51,812 bases of DNA, from NCBI GenBank assembly GCA_033557835.1, contig JAWQRO010000157.1, positions 1 to 51,812 on the forward strand, given 5' to 3'. The first letter of the stretch is position 1. Each line of letters opens with the position of its first letter. A program made the position numbers and the translations under genes. Source of the DNA: Helochares maculicollis. Taxonomy: Eukaryota; Arthropoda; Insecta; Coleoptera; Hydrophilidae. Below are positions 13,001 to 26,180 of this stretch, in pieces. The notes under the pieces are model-generated. The model saw nothing but the letters and a program-made list of their open reading frames with translations. It searched no databases and was not told the DNA's origin.

Positions 13001-15512
13001 AGTCTATATGCAAGACACTCAAATTGTTGGAGAATAAAAAATATTTGGCTAATATATATTTTTCTTGCTGAATCTTTGTTACCCTTGTAGTATTACTAAT
13101 TCTAATTGTATCGTCAAAAGAAGCACTTTGTTACTATATCATGAGCGATAATATAAAAAGTGCAGTTTGAGAGGGCTTCAGATTTTAAGCGATATTATCC
13201 TACAAATTAATGTAAACTTTAAAGTTCGCGCAAACGAAACATAGGGAAATTTCTCTTAGAAATATATAACAGTGATTCTTCGAGTAGATTATATTAACAG
13301 AATTCCGTCATCAGTACTCACGTGGTACGAAAAATCAATTTAATGGAGTCCAAGCTTCATCGCTATATAGTAATCCGATAGTGTTTACAGTTCGATTTTC
13401 TGAACCGCAGATCCACGAAACCTTTCTTTTTGTATTAATTCTTTCATTCTGGGCAAATCCAGTTCAGAGCGAGCTTAAGCCCACGGAAAGATGAATAAAA
13501 CCAGCAGGATTAGATGCATTTAGTAACCAATCAATAATTTCCTCGCCATTTAAGCTCGGTTTTCAACAAAGTAAATATTGAAAATAATTTGCAAAACCAA
13601 AATAGAGCTAATTTCCATTATTAATCGAGGCGCTCCTCCCCACAAAACTGATACATTAGAGAGATGGAGATAAATCGAAGTTAATGTAAAACCGCTGTAG
13701 CTTCAGCTGCAAACTCATAGTTTTACAATCAATCAAAAAATGCATAGCGCTAGATGATCGTTTTCATCAGTAGCCTCACACTTTATGTAAAGCGAACGAA
13801 GCGGAAAAGTTTCCAGTTTGTCTAACTAATTCATCAAGGTTTAAAATGTACCTACTTTAAAATTTAAAAAGAATCCATTCCCTTCCACTAAATTTTTAAT
13901 GCAAACTCATCAGGAAATCCGCTTATAATAATATAATTTTCCATTTAAAGTTTTAAAAAGGATAAGAATGCCGCCTTGTGTGTTACGTTATCAAGAGATT
14001 ATTTTACCTTGCTCTCAAGTTTCGCCTTCAATCAATTTTCCACATATTCTTACTGCGGAGGTAATTATCTACCCAGTCTCAAGCTACATCCTTATTTAAT
14101 TTTCTCTTATACATGCTGCTGTCTCCAAAGACTTATCAAACTTTTAAGTACGACATGCACTTACTTTATTAAAAATTTAAGAAGCTCACCAGGAAACCTT
14201 AGTTTCCACTAAAATCGTTATGTGCGGTAAAAATACAAAAAAGGGAGGACTTTTGTTACAAGGGAGGAGTTGTCAATTTCTTTTAACGATCGCTCCGTAC
14301 ACGTACCGCAAGGCGGCCGAAATAATTTAAATAAATGAATACAAAACGTGAACTTGTTACAATTAAGAAAATTTCAGTGATTAAAGCAAACGCAAAGGAA
14401 AATCAGAAAGGCATTAAATTGTTCGAGGCCTTCCTATCCCCGCCAGGAACGACTTGTCTGCCATTTATAATTTACATTGTTTCACTTTTGCAAAAATACG
14501 TTCCTCGTTCGCTTTGACCTCATGAATTCCTGACGTGCTAAAATTTGCGTATAAGATATTTTCTTAGTCAGCACAGTTTCCAGAATGCTGAACATTCCAC
14601 TTAACTTCCACCGAAAGAAATAACAAACGTTTCGTTGGTATATCTTAGGCGGAAGGGAAATTTTTCGCGATACAAACACAGAGCAAAAAATTCGAGAGAA
14701 GTCAAACTGAGAGATATATTTTTAAATTTTTAGTGGAAAGAGTCAAGAGAGATTCGTATGTATAAGGCAACCACTTCACTTCACGTATCAAAATTTAGAT
14801 GATATGTCTACATTTTCGAGATACTGTATAGCGCCCCAGTGGCTCTCTTTATGAATAATCATCAAAGTAGAGGGTACATCGTGTGTAGTATGTCAAGTAC
14901 ATATCATGTTCGTTAATACAATATCTCGTAATATTTCAGTAATATGCATTATTGTGTATGAACATCGTGATACGTGGTGTATGTACATAATTGGGAAAAT
15001 TAATATCCGGCTTTATATACTATTTCGTATTGTTTCCACTCATAATGGCCATTAGATGATTTTATTAATATTTTAGGCCATTCTTCTATTGTATTGTTGA
15101 ATAATAAAATGTGTGCATTCTAGTTAACAAAAAGTTGAAGAAGAGCTTTATTACTACAAATCTATACAATACCTCTCTACCGAGATAAAACTGAAATTTT
15201 GAGGTATACTATGAAATCTATGCACATTTAATATATACTTCATTCATTATTATCAGTACTAAACCGCAGTAAATAAATATTATTAGTTCAATATTCTCAA
15301 ACATGCTTTTGAGAGTTAATTACCTGCCAAAAATGCTTGATCTTAGAAAACAGTGAGTTTTTAATAAGTTTAACAATGAACATGTTTTTAATTGGCAATT
15401 TTACTGACAAGTTTTAAAGTCTGTTAACTTGAACCAAAAAGCGGATACAAGCTAAATATTGTAACGTTTATAAGCCAAAAATGTTTGGTTTAACGATTTT
15501 AAACTCGAAATA

Positions 15513-15540
15513 CTAGGTGCGCAAGTTTAAAATGTCGTTT
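15513..15540 (+). repeat. left terminal inverted repeat of mariner B2
   Basis: Pairs with 16684-16711 with three mismatches in 28. The second base is T where the family has C. Confidence 0.9.
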
Positions 15541-15685
15541 GGTAGTCAAGAGATGGCGCATGAAATCTATTGAAGTAACTTTTGGAACCTAAAGCGCCAT
15601 TTTTTTGGTAAGACTGCCCACTACAAAGCGTTATATTCGTTTAGTTGCTTACGAGTTAGTAGCATATTCCTTTTTTGTGTTAAAT

Positions 15686-16636
15686 ATGTCGAATTTTGAA
15701 CCAAGTAAAGAGCATTTGCGGCATGTAATGATTTTCTTGTTCAATCAAAAGAAAAAAGGCATCGGCAAGTCATCGAATTCTTGTAGAGACTTACGGCAAT
15801 CTTGCTCCAACTGTCAAGATTTGTGAACGCTGTTTTCAACGTTACAAAAGTGGCGATTTCAATGTTATTGACAAAAAACGTGAAAATCGACCAAAAAAGT
15901 TTGAAGGCGACGAATTACAAGCATTATTCGACAAAGACGATACACAAACAAACAACAAATGATGCCGGAGTAGTTGAATGTTACTCGGCAAGCTATTTCC
16001 GATCGCTTGAGAGCCATGGGGAAGATTCAATAGGTTGGAAAATGGATTTCCACAAAAACTGAACGAACGACAGATGGAAAGACGAAAAACTTTGTGCAAA
16101 ATGCTGCATTTATGTCACAAAAGAACGGATTTTTTTCCATCGAGTTGTAACTGTCGTTGAAAAATGGATAAACGTAAGAAATCGTGAGTAATGCCTGGAC
16201 AACCATCAACATCGAGTACAAAAGTGGATCGTTTTGGGAGGAAGACAATGCTGTGTGTGTGGTAGGATGACAACAAATGATCAATTTAAATCACGAATTG
16301 ATCGAAAAATGCCCAGAATGGGCTCGAAGACACGGTAAAGTAACTCTGCAGCACGATAACGCTCCTGCACATTCAACCAAAGTGGCCAAAGAAACGATTT
16401 CTTCGCTTGGTTGGGAACTCCTACCCCATCCGCCATATTCACCTGACCTGGCGCCTTCTGATTATCATCTCTTCTCATCAATGGGACACGCACTGGCTGA
16501 TCAACACTTTCGTGGATGTACAAAAATATCTCGATGAATATTAATGAAAGTTGAAGCTTTCTTTTGTAATGGTATCCATAAATTGCCCTAGAGATGGATA
16601 AAATGTCTAAAAAGCGTGGGCCAATACTTTGAATAA
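15686..16636 (+). pseudogene. mariner transposase pseudogene (copy B2)
   Basis: The ATG at 15686 opens MSNFEPSKEHLRHV, the usual start of this family. A frameshift follows the lysine-rich KKK stretch near 15755. The first catalytic motif reads TVVEKW, so glycine and aspartate of TGDE are both valine. Two deletions remove about 16 bp (after the codons for KW) and about 70 bp (between a TGTGTGTGG run near 16260 and codons for QQMINLN). The 3' part, in frame from 16277, is well preserved: HDNAPAHS and PHPPYSPDLAPSD keep the second and third aspartates exactly 34 residues apart. The family stop TAA lies at 16634-16636, after codons for GQYFE. The remnant is 951 bp, against about 1035 bp for a complete gene. 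Confidence 0.9.
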
Positions 16637-16683
16637 AAAATGTCTTACCATTGTCCTTAAATAATAGCCAATTTTTCATGAAA

Positions 16684-16711
16684 AACCGACATTTTAAACT
16701 TGCGCATCTGG
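16684..16711 (-). repeat. right terminal inverted repeat of mariner B2
   Basis: Partner of 15513-15540, ending AAACTTGCGCATCTGG. Confidence 0.9.
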
Positions 16712-17841
16712 CTTTACGGCAGATATTTTTGTACATTAATCGTAAATAATTCAGATGTTTGATTTAATTAGATGAATCGTGTTTTGTTCTATTCTTTAAC
16801 AATCTTTTTTACTTTAATGCAAGGTACTATGGATAAAACAGTACTGTGTCTTGAATCCTGTTTTTTTGAGGTAAGAAAATTTTTAACGTTCGTATTTAAA
16901 TTTTGATTCCAGAATTATTATTTGTGCTTTTACAATTTTTGTTCTTTTCAATAATTATATACCTTCGCAAATGCTTCTATACATTTTACAGCAATGGTAA
17001 ATTTATTTCATTGCTGCGTAATGCAGCATAATTTATATTGTCGGGTTAATTTGAATCCTAAGGACTCTTGTAGTATCTATTACAATACATGTATGTTTCT
17101 AATAATACCAATCAAATTGTTACAACTCTGGTGCTATCAAAAGACTAAAAAATTAGTTAAATTCTTACGAATCCGTAATTAAAATGATCTTTTATGTACG
17201 CAAGAAAGTTTGCAAAATCATTGAATCTTTCAATGTAACATGACTGCTTAATCGTTTTTATTAGAAACAAAAACAAAAATTTCAGCTATACGTACAAGTG
17301 ATTCCACAGCGTTTTGTTTTAAAGTTATCAATCATCTGATACAGTAGTAATACTATAGCAGAGAATAAATAGTGAAACATTATTTTTGGTCCGCTTTACA
17401 AGGTCGATATGTCGTATCATGTCGCATTTTGAAAATGGTCAAAATGTAGAAGCCTTGAATCCTCGAAAGAGATATTTTGTCTTTATGTGTTTAAAGGACT
17501 TCATAATACATGTAAGCTTCTACAATAAAATTTAAAAATTATTTAATTTTGCATTCAATTTCTGTTACAATTAACTTACACTGCATTCAATGTCTGCAAT
17601 TTTACTTTCATTCACTATACGCTCTAACAACTATCATGATTCAGAAAATTGGCGTACACAATATTTCCATAAAATTCCTTTCTCTGAGTAATACAGCGAA
17701 TGTAAAAACAATTTGATTTGCATTGCGTACAATTTTATATTTTAATTTAAATAATCTTTTAGTAGGCAAAGTAATACATTGCACTAGCAAACCTTCGCTC
17801 TAAACTTCAGTTCGGTTCAAGAATTTCGTGAACTTGAATGA

Positions 17842-17895
17842 AGTTGACTCAAAGTTGAGCCAATGCACAAGTTGAACCAAAGTGCAAGTCAAGCC
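17842..17895 (+). repeat. degenerate tandem repeat, AGTTGA(N)CCAA unit
   Basis: Units AGTTGACTCAA, AGTTGAGCCAATGCACA and AGTTGAACCAAAGTGCA, then a partial AGTCAAGCC, follow one another directly. The last two full units are 17 bases each. This is a minimal, decayed minisatellite or a local duplication. Confidence 0.5.
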
Positions 17896-20795
17896 CATTC
17901 AAAGCTGAGGCCATCGTCTATTTTAATTGGCAACTATTATTTTAAGCGTGAATAATACAGTTCACGATCATTAAACAGCCATTCCGTATTCTCAGTTTCC
18001 TTCTGGATATATGGCAAATAATGAAATTAATTCGAAAAGAGTTTTCCGTTTTATGCAAATGGATTTCTAGCGGAGCAGGAGTGCCAACCCTGGCACTGAA
18101 AACGCAGCTACGTGCAGTGCATGTGCAGTTTATCGCTGAGACACTTTAATAGCAACAAAGGGACTAATTTGGACGGTATTAAGTGATTAATGCATCTGTA
18201 TGCTTAAATTACAAACGCAAATTAATAGTGCATTTCGAGCTGCAACGCCATAAATTACTTTGATATATACTAATGTAAAATGTAAATTGTGAGAGTTTAT
18301 CGAAACTATTAATACTTCGGTGTGCAATTGTAGGACTCGCGTTTTGATGATGCGTGCGAATTGTCCCGGCATTAATGCAGTTTCAGGGCAAATGGCGATT
18401 TAAAATTCAAAATGCCGGAAATTGAACTCCATTGGCGAATTTCGCAGCGGGCTATTTACTTTTATGGCAAACGCTGGCTGGCGAAACAAAAATAATGCCG
18501 CTGCAAATTTGTGCTGCGAAGAATTTAAATAAAATGCACCACTGGTGTACTTTCCTCCCTTTGCTTGCAATTCCTGACTACATTAAACCGCTCTTTTGCC
18601 CCGTTTTTAGCTTTAAACTTAATTTTTCTCTATTTTTGTTTCGACGATTTTTCGAATTTTCCTTTCCTTTCCCCCAATCTGATAATCCGGCTTAATGCGG
18701 ATGCGAAGTTTTTTCATTTGCAACACAAATAACACTATAGATGGTGAACTGTGCTGTGTCACTTTCAAGAGACTAAATTGCAGCTTCGCCTAAAGAAACG
18801 CTATTTAGTTGAGACAAATAAGTTCTTAGTAAGCCTTTGCCCTGTCTGTCCCTAAATTTGATTACATATTATTGGTCGCATATCCTTTCTCATCAAACAC
18901 GTAACAATTGAAAAATATTAAACGACCCTATCAAATCGCATAATCCACAAAAATGTCGCCGATGGCCCTCGCTGCTCCCCTAACAAATGAGTGTAATGTT
19001 CTTAATTCTCCATTCTCTTTTCCATATCATATATGTTACACAATTTATGATTACTCTATTATTTACACATTGCGTGTGTTCGTCTATACTCACGCATTTC
19101 GCTGTTAACTTATTCCATTAGGACATTTTAACATTTTAGTTAATTATATCTTAATGCTAAATATAAATACTTTATGCTTTCCTTGCCTTGAACTCCGCGC
19201 CCGCTGCGAGTCGGTCCTAATAATCGAAACAGGAATTTTTGAAAATAAGTCGATGCGTACACCCCTAACAAGCGAACTTTGCTTATTACAGTTTGTAGTA
19301 GTTCCTGCGGTGCTCACAACTAAATCTATAATAATACTGAGGTATTCAAAATTTTCAACATCCGTGTTATTGTTCCCCAAATATTTTACATAGTTATTGC
19401 TCCTCAAATATTTTGCTATAGCGCAAAGTCCTCCATTATAATCAGTGGAGTAAATATTTGGAAACTTGAGAGAGCGAATCTATTATAGTGCAAAATATTT
19501 GCTCGAACTCAGGTTATTTTAGCTACAAAAGTAATTTCACAAATTATTACAACTTGCCATACAACGATACATAAGCACAATTCGTTTTTAGTTTAGGTTT
19601 CGCAACAAACACCGACGAGGCAACTCAATTTCCTCACAATTAGCAAGTTGTGTACAGTTTATCAACTACATATCAGCACTTCTAAATTATTGCTATTGCT
19701 TAATTGTTTGCAGTTTTGTTATATTTAATCACTTATTTCTTCACCTCATTACTATCGTCTTGCAAGGCTTGGTTTTTTTAGTTTAATCAAGCATTAGTTT
19801 CACAATTCTTCATTCGTGCCCATCCATGTACCGCAAAACTTCCTTTCGTTCAAATGGAATTTTGTGTAGTTATTGATTTAAATGAGTTTTTACTAAGATT
19901 TCGATGGTATTCTATAATAATTTTCCGAAAACTAAGCTAATATTCGAATTTTAATAAATCTGTTTGAATCATGCTTCAGTTTAAGACTTTCGCTTAATAC
20001 AGATTATGACATATTCCTTGTATGACACGCATTGTTTGTCAGCGTGGATTAAAACTCTATATAAATTTAATGAGGGCTTATGAGATCGTGACATCGACTA
20101 AATCACACCACATTATTAAAGATACAAAGGCAGGAAACGTCGTTGTGCATAAAGAGGTGGTGTTATGTCGATATTGGATTTTTACATGTGTAATTCATCC
20201 AAAGGCGCACTAAATAAATTACAACATTAATCTTGGCAACACTTTGTCAGAGATAAAATGGATAGCTGCTATTCACAATATATATACCGCGTATAAAGCG
20301 GTGCATGTTCAACGGAAGTGATTGAAAACCTTTGCATATTTAAAATTGAAAAATTTAATGAAAGTACTCCAACGTGAAATATAGTGAAAAATGCATAAAC
20401 CGAAGTCTGCTTCGAGTTATAACATTCATAAAGAATTTGACGAACACATTAATTTGCAGAATTAAATAGTTTACATCTATTTGCTTTGGAGTAAAATTAT
20501 TGCTCTTCTTCAAACGTACAACTGCGGGCTTTCTCTCTTGGTATCATGACGTTTTATAAGCCATTTAATTTGACTGCACACGAAATTACTAGAGTGTTTT
20601 TTTTTTATTTGGTAAATAAGGAAAGAAAATTTACTTCAAGCTTGTTTAGTGGCATTTTTATCGGGCATAGCACTGGGCAAAGTAAGTCTTTCGATTGATA
20701 AAGGTTTAGATTAAAACAAAAAATAACACTAAATTATAGTCCTCTTATCGTTGGAGTTAAAAGCAGCGCCGATTATTTTGCAATTATTTTATTTA

Positions 20796-20821
20796 GTGTT
20801 TCTTTTTTATTGCAGGTGAGT
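20796..20821 (+). promoter_or_regulatory. candidate recursive splice site 2 (CAG|GTGAGT)
   Basis: A pyrimidine-rich TGTTTCTTTTTTATTGCAG ends at 20815 and is joined directly to GTGAGT, a near-ideal 5' splice site. This is the strongest of the three junctions. No clear CTAAT branch point is seen just upstream. It is on the same strand as the sites near 6647 and 38266. Confidence 0.45.
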
Positions 20822-20865
20822 TGCGGGCAAAAATAAGGAAATGTCTCGACCTGTATGTATACTTT
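20816..20865 (+). other. candidate RS-exon 2 (50 nt)
   Basis: Runs from the GT of candidate site 2 to GTAAGTAT at 20866, which fits the fly donor consensus in the intronic positions. Two frames have stops and one is open for 16 codons. It fits an RS-exon, or alternatively a small cassette exon beginning with GTGAGT. Confidence 0.3.
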
Positions 20866-23800
20866 GTAAGTATAATAATATTTCGTAGTAAAATTAATTG
20901 TCGGACGTAAATGATTTATCACCGGCCATTTGTATTTATTGGCAGTAGACTAGTTTTATAGAGCAAAGCAATTTTTAGCGCAGTAAAATTTTATTCGTGC
21001 GGCTATTTTTAAAAGCCTGCGATATAATTATCGGTTATTTTTAATTTTTTTAATTAGTCAAGCTAATTTAGTTTGTTAACGACAACGCCGTAATCTAAAC
21101 AGACGCCTGCCTGCTCTGAGCGTTCTTGCTGCGAACGGGGACAGCCCTCAAAGAGAATATTATGATAGTTGGTTGTCGGTTTTGACAGGGGTGGAATGTA
21201 TATACTGTTTACTTTTTAGATTAAATGATTTATTCGAAATTTAAAATAGACATGCGGCTATTTTCAATGCGTACGGTTACAAAGTAGTTTAGAAGTTGAG
21301 CGTTTGGTTTTCACGAATACGGACGGCACGAATGGAGCATTCATTTGGGTCCAGTCATATAAGAAAAATGATAATAAATCTACAATGAAACTACGAAAAC
21401 TTTCGCAACAACTAATAATAGACACAAGTAAAACGCTGATAAAACAAATGTATCATCTGTCTAGAAGGAATTAAATTGCTGAAGCGTTTAAGATGATTGT
21501 ATTATATAAGTTAGCGGGAAAGGTTCTAAGTTTCCGGTTAGAACTTTCATAAGACTCAAACATATATAACTATGATTTATATGTGGCTGCTAAACTAATG
21601 TACTTGTCCAAAACTTAGAACAATAATTGAAATTTTATTAAGACGTATAATCCGGCCGGAATTGCTTACCCCTGTGAAAGTTGTGTGCGTAAGGACAACA
21701 TGATTGATACGGATATAACATCCGAGGTACCCTTGCACTTGTAGGTATCTCGAAAACTTTTGTTCCCCATTAATAATGTATCTAACCTAACCAACTTTGA
21801 CACTACATTCTACTACCCACTAAAAGTTTCATGTTTCGTACGCAATGCTTTCCTTCAAAAGTTCACGTCAATATGTAACAGCTTTAACCAACTTTACCAA
21901 CTAACCTTAATCGTCGAACCGGCAAAAATTTCGGGTTAATGTTTCCCTTGTTAAAGCGGGGAGGGCTTTTTGCATGGAATTAAAACTTCTTAATGTTTGT
22001 AAAATTATATTTTGGAGACTGCGTGAATTTTAATCTAGGATTAGGTCGGGAGCGGCGGTAATACTTAATGAGAAAGTAAGAGATTCCTTGTAATTCGAGA
22101 GCAAAACAAATAATGGCAATAATGAAAAAACATGAAACTCACGAAATTATTATTTTCAGAAATGCCCCCCAGACGCATTAACTTCTTTTATGGTTTATTA
22201 CATTCGCTGCACCATCATATTTCACATTTCCTTGTTTGATTTATGCATCCGTAATTCGAATGGATTTTTTAACGAAACAACGCGCGCAATAAAACACTGT
22301 AATTTAACAGTGTGATCTACGAAAACGAAAGGAATAAAACTGGAATACAAATAAAAGTATTGTGTGCACAGAAACAGAAATTCGTGATCGAAATATCAAT
22401 TAAGGAAAAGGACAACCTGTGGCGTAATTATTATTTATTGGCCGACGTGATCATATAAATCATAATTTTGATACCAAATTACAGTGGAGGTCGCGGCCTC
22501 GAAAAGCTACTTTTCGTGCGCCCGTCGATTCAGGTTACATTTTTAAGGGTTCCCATACTAAATCCCCGTCTAAAAAATCAGAATGTTAAATTACCTCATA
22601 TATAAAGGTTAAATGGGAAGCGTATACTTGTTTTTCAAGATGAAATTTCGAATGGGTATTAATTTTTATTCATGGTGCCTACTCGCTTCTAAATATAACT
22701 TCACTTTCCTCTAGTAATATTTTAATTAGAATTTGACTGTTAACAAATGTATGCATACATTTTTACATTCGGATTTTAAACAGATGGAAGATATAGTTTT
22801 AAAATTTGACACGAATTTCGTATTGATTGTAATTTTTGCAAGTGTTTTGGGGTTTGTATTTAAAATTGCAGCGTTGCTGATTTAGATGTTCTATGATTTA
22901 ACATGCCGCTATGCAGAGATATTCGAAATTAAAATCAAATATTTGTTGTTATAATTATACAATGAGACCGATTGAATTTATTATTTAATTAAATAGATTA
23001 TATTATGACTAGTTCGATAACATAAACATTTTGTTTAGCAATAATAGGATTTACAATTCGTAACCGCGACCAAATTCTATGACTGTTATTGATTACGATT
23101 TTGCCTTTGGCCTATACCATAAAGAATCATGAGATTACGACATTTTTTTTTTAATATAAAAGCGAGTTAATAATGATTGTATGCATTATTTTAATATGTA
23201 TGATAGTGACTGGTTTGCTAGAGGGTTACAAATAAACTTATTTTTCAGTACAGCCCTGCCAAAGATAAATTCAAAATAATATTTTTACAGCCTATGAATC
23301 AAAATTTTGTTTTAATTTTGGAATTCTTAAAATTGGCGCGGGTTAGGCATAGGATGCTATTTTAATTCACCCATGTTTGTTGAAAATAATAAAAATGTAA
23401 TTTAGCCTAAATTATCTTGTAAAATTGATTATAATGGTTCGCCTTATTGTTTGCATTGAGAAATTGAGAAATTCACTTTGTCGCTTCGTTTATCTGTTGC
23501 GATTTTTATGTCGCTTGGTTGCCAAACTATTTCTCTGTAACAGACTAAGTATATCCATCTGTTTAAACGTAACAAAATGAGTGAATTAATAAGAGGTAGA
23601 TTTTGAAATACGTCAATGTTTTCATAGTCATGACTTCTTTGTTGCTATTAGTAGGAGAATGTGTTGAAATATAAGTCGTTTTGGCATATAATGGTTCCAA
23701 ACTGAGAACGCCCCAATTTAAAACTGTCCCAAAATTTCATACTCGGCGTAAAATCTACGTCATTGTAAATAACAGAAGTGAGGCAAGAATTTTAGCTATA

Positions 23801-24925
23801 TCCAGAAAAGCGAACAGGAGCAGCAGCGGCGGCCATAAAAATAATTTATTTTTCTTTAACCACAGGGCATAATTTATGAACAAGTGAAAATTTACAGTAA
23901 CAAGATTGTTCTTAGCGTCGTTCCATTCTGCATGTATAAAAAATGATTTACTCTGTCGCCGTTCTAGCATGTGTACCCCATATCCCCCCTTCGACCCCCT
24001 TCTACACGTACGTGTTTATTTGGCAGCGCCTACCTAAATATTTTAGGGTATTGTGCTGAGAAACGCGGGCGGGAGTGAACACAGTACAATGCGTTATAAA
24101 TCTTACACCTGACTTCGGTTACGGAGATTACTCTACAGGTAGGAATGCCGCAGAGGTTGAACCTCATAGTTCATAACCTTTTGGCGGTCTACGGCTGCAT
24201 TGCTCCATGTCACCTCTTTCTCCGCTTAGATTCTTAGGTGGTTGAAATGCGTGAGGGGGTGTGACGTTAAACTTTTAGTATGCCGTCGAGTTAGGGTTAG
24301 GCCTGCTACGGAATGCGCTTGTTAAAGTTACCGGAGTCTAGTTCTGGCTCGACCCAGTCGATACGAATACAACGAAATATAATACAGGAATGACTTGGCA
24401 CGTTTTAGTTTTGTTTGTAAGGCGATACTTTTTTCCGGACTTGTCTGGGTGTCTGGTCTTCAAGACACGGAGTTTTTGTTGGAGATTTCACGCTCTACTA
24501 ATGTATCTAATGGACATACATGTACATAATTTATCAGCATGTAATGTTTGTACAAGTTAAATGCTTAAATCAAACAACCTTTTGCATCGATTAAAAAATT
24601 GTCTTCATAATCGTAATGATTTCGACAACCGTGACTCAGAATTTATTAAGTAATAATGCACGTGAAATTATGTGGGTCAATACAAATGATTTTGGAAAAT
24701 ATATGGGTTCATACTGATTGATTTTGCAATAATTTTGGATTGGTAAAAGTGGTTAGATATAATAATAAATAATAAGCACTTTTAACGATATGGTTGACAA
24801 ACGCTTCAGTAGATTATACGAAAACGTGGTAACAAAAATTGTTATGGATAGACAAATTCATAGATAAAAATGTAAAACCGCTGAAAAAAAAATTCTGCGG
24901 CCACTATTCTCTCTCTAAGTAACTA

Positions 24926-24951
24926 CCAGGTGCGCAAGATTAAAATGTTTT
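24926..24951 (+). repeat. left terminal inverted repeat of mariner B3
   Basis: Begins CCAGGTGCGCAAG. Pairs with 26155-26180 at 25 of 26 positions. Confidence 0.95.
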
Positions 24952-25093
24952 GTTGTCAAGAGATGGCGCATGAAATCTGTTGAAGTAACTTTTGGAACCC
25001 AAAGCGTCATTTTTTAGTAAGACTGCCCCTAATAAAATGTTTTATTCGTTTAGTTGTTTGCGACTTAGTAGCATTCTTCTTTTTCGTGCTAAG

Positions 25094-26107
25094 ATGTCGA
25101 ATTTTGAGCCAAATAAAGAGCATTTGCGGCATGTAATTATTTTCTTGTTCTATCGAAAGAAAACGCCATCGGAAAGTCATCGAATTGTTGTAGAGACTTA
25201 CGGCGATCTTGCTCCAACTATCAAGGGTTGTGAACTCTGGTTTCAAAAGTAGCGATTTCAATGTTATCGACAAAAAACTTGAAAACCAACCCAAAAAGTT
25301 TGAAGACAACGAATTTCAAGTAATATTAGACGAACAGGAAACACAAACACAACAAATGATACCGGAGCAGTTGAATGTCACTCGGCAAGCCATTTTCGAT
25401 CGCCTGAGAGTTATGGGGAAGATTCGAAAGGTTGGAAAATGGGTGCCACACAGATAGAAAGATGAAAAACTATGTGCGAAATGGTGCATTTACGCCACAA
25501 AAGAATGGGGTTTTTGCATCGGGTTGTAAGTGGCGATAAAAAATAATTATATTTTGAGAATCCCAAACGTAAGAAATCATGAATAACGCCAGGACAACCA
25601 CCAACATCGAATACAAAACCGGATCGTTTTGGGAGGAAGACAATGTTGTGTTTGTGGTATGATCAGAAGAGAATAGTGTAATACGAGCTTATCAAACACG
25701 GCGAAACAGTTAATACCGTCCGCTACCGACAACAAATGATCAATTTAAACTACGCATTGATCGAAAAACGCTCAGAATAGATTCGAAGACACGGCAAAGT
25801 CATTCTGCAGCATGAAAACGCTCCTGCACATTCAGCCAAAGTGGTCAAGGATACGAATTTTTCGCTTGATTGGGAACTCTTAACCCACCCGCCGTATTCA
25901 CCAGACCTAGCGACTTCGGCTTATCACCTCTTCTCATTGATGTGACACGCACTGGCTGAGCAGCACTTCAATACTTTCGAGGACGTCCAAAAATAGCTCG
26001 ATGAATGGATATCAATGAAAGTTAAAGCTTTCTTTTAGAATGGAATCCATAAATTGCCCGAGAGATAGACAAAATGTATAAAAAGCAAAGACCAATACTT
26101 TGAATAA
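25094..26107 (+). pseudogene. mariner transposase pseudogene (copy B3)
   Basis: The start ATG (25094-25096) opens MSNFEPNKEHLRHV. The first helix-turn-helix region runs to ELWFQK and a stop, where a few codons are lost. A second frame (25209-25457) continues with LDEQETQTQQM, the second DNA-binding helices (LNVTRQAIFDRLRVMGK) and KVGKWVPH. The catalytic triad is destroyed: the first motif reads SGDKK followed by a stop, HDN is HEN, and the third motif reads ATSAYHLF with alanine for aspartate. The TAA stop is at 26105-26107. Its 1014 bp are close to the family length. Confidence 0.9.
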
Positions 26108-26154
26108 AAAATGTTTTACCATTATTCTTAAGTAATTGCGTTTTTTTTTTAAAA

Positions 26155-26180
26155 AAAACATTTTAAACTTGCGCACCTGG
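26155..26180 (-). repeat. right terminal inverted repeat of mariner B3
   Basis: Partner of 24926-24951, ending AAACTTGCGCACCTGG before the TA target duplicate. Confidence 0.95.

Larger units (their letters stand above)
5379..15512. other. 10 kb of non-coding DNA, probably intronic or intergenic
   Basis: No protein family, tRNA or transposon is recognised in this stretch. The longest frames are under 100 codons and look random. It contains a purine-rich tract (6211-6240), a candidate recursive splice site (about 6647), a short CA array (9986-10000) and scattered TAAT-rich DNA. If the splice-site reading is right, this is part of a long plus-strand intron. Confidence 0.5.
15513..16711 (+). mobile_element. 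mariner element B2 (mauritiana-like, 1199 bp)
   Basis: Both ends are present: CTAGGTGCGCAAGTTTAAAA on the left, and on the right the reverse complement of CCAGATGCGCAAGTTTAAAA, matching at 25 of 28 positions. TA precedes the left end (15511-15512), but the right flank reads CT, so the target duplication has mutated on that side. Same family as B1 and B3. The best-preserved termini of family B belong to this copy and B3. Confidence 0.92.
16712..24925. other. 8 kb of non-coding DNA
   Basis: No protein family, RNA gene or transposon is recognised. It holds a degenerate short tandem repeat (17842-17895), a more GC-rich, varied block around 18050-18700 that could be regulatory, and a candidate recursive splice site (about 20815). 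The frames around 18432, 19154 and 23681 are short and look like chance. Confidence 0.5.
24926..26180 (+). mobile_element. mariner element B3 (mauritiana-like, 1255 bp)
   Basis: Nearly full length, with 26 bp terminal repeats that differ at one position and TA on both sides (24924-24925 and 26181-26182), so it is an intact insertion footprint. It has the least internal deletion of family B here, though its coding region is broken. Another mariner (A2) begins 208 bp downstream in the same orientation. Confidence 0.95.

Noticed and set aside
15842..16284. Minus-strand frames across mariner B2
   Set aside because: They are antisense to the transposase and show no independent motif.
24125..24145. 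CTCTACAG|GTAGGA junction
   Set aside because: No real polypyrimidine tract precedes the AG.
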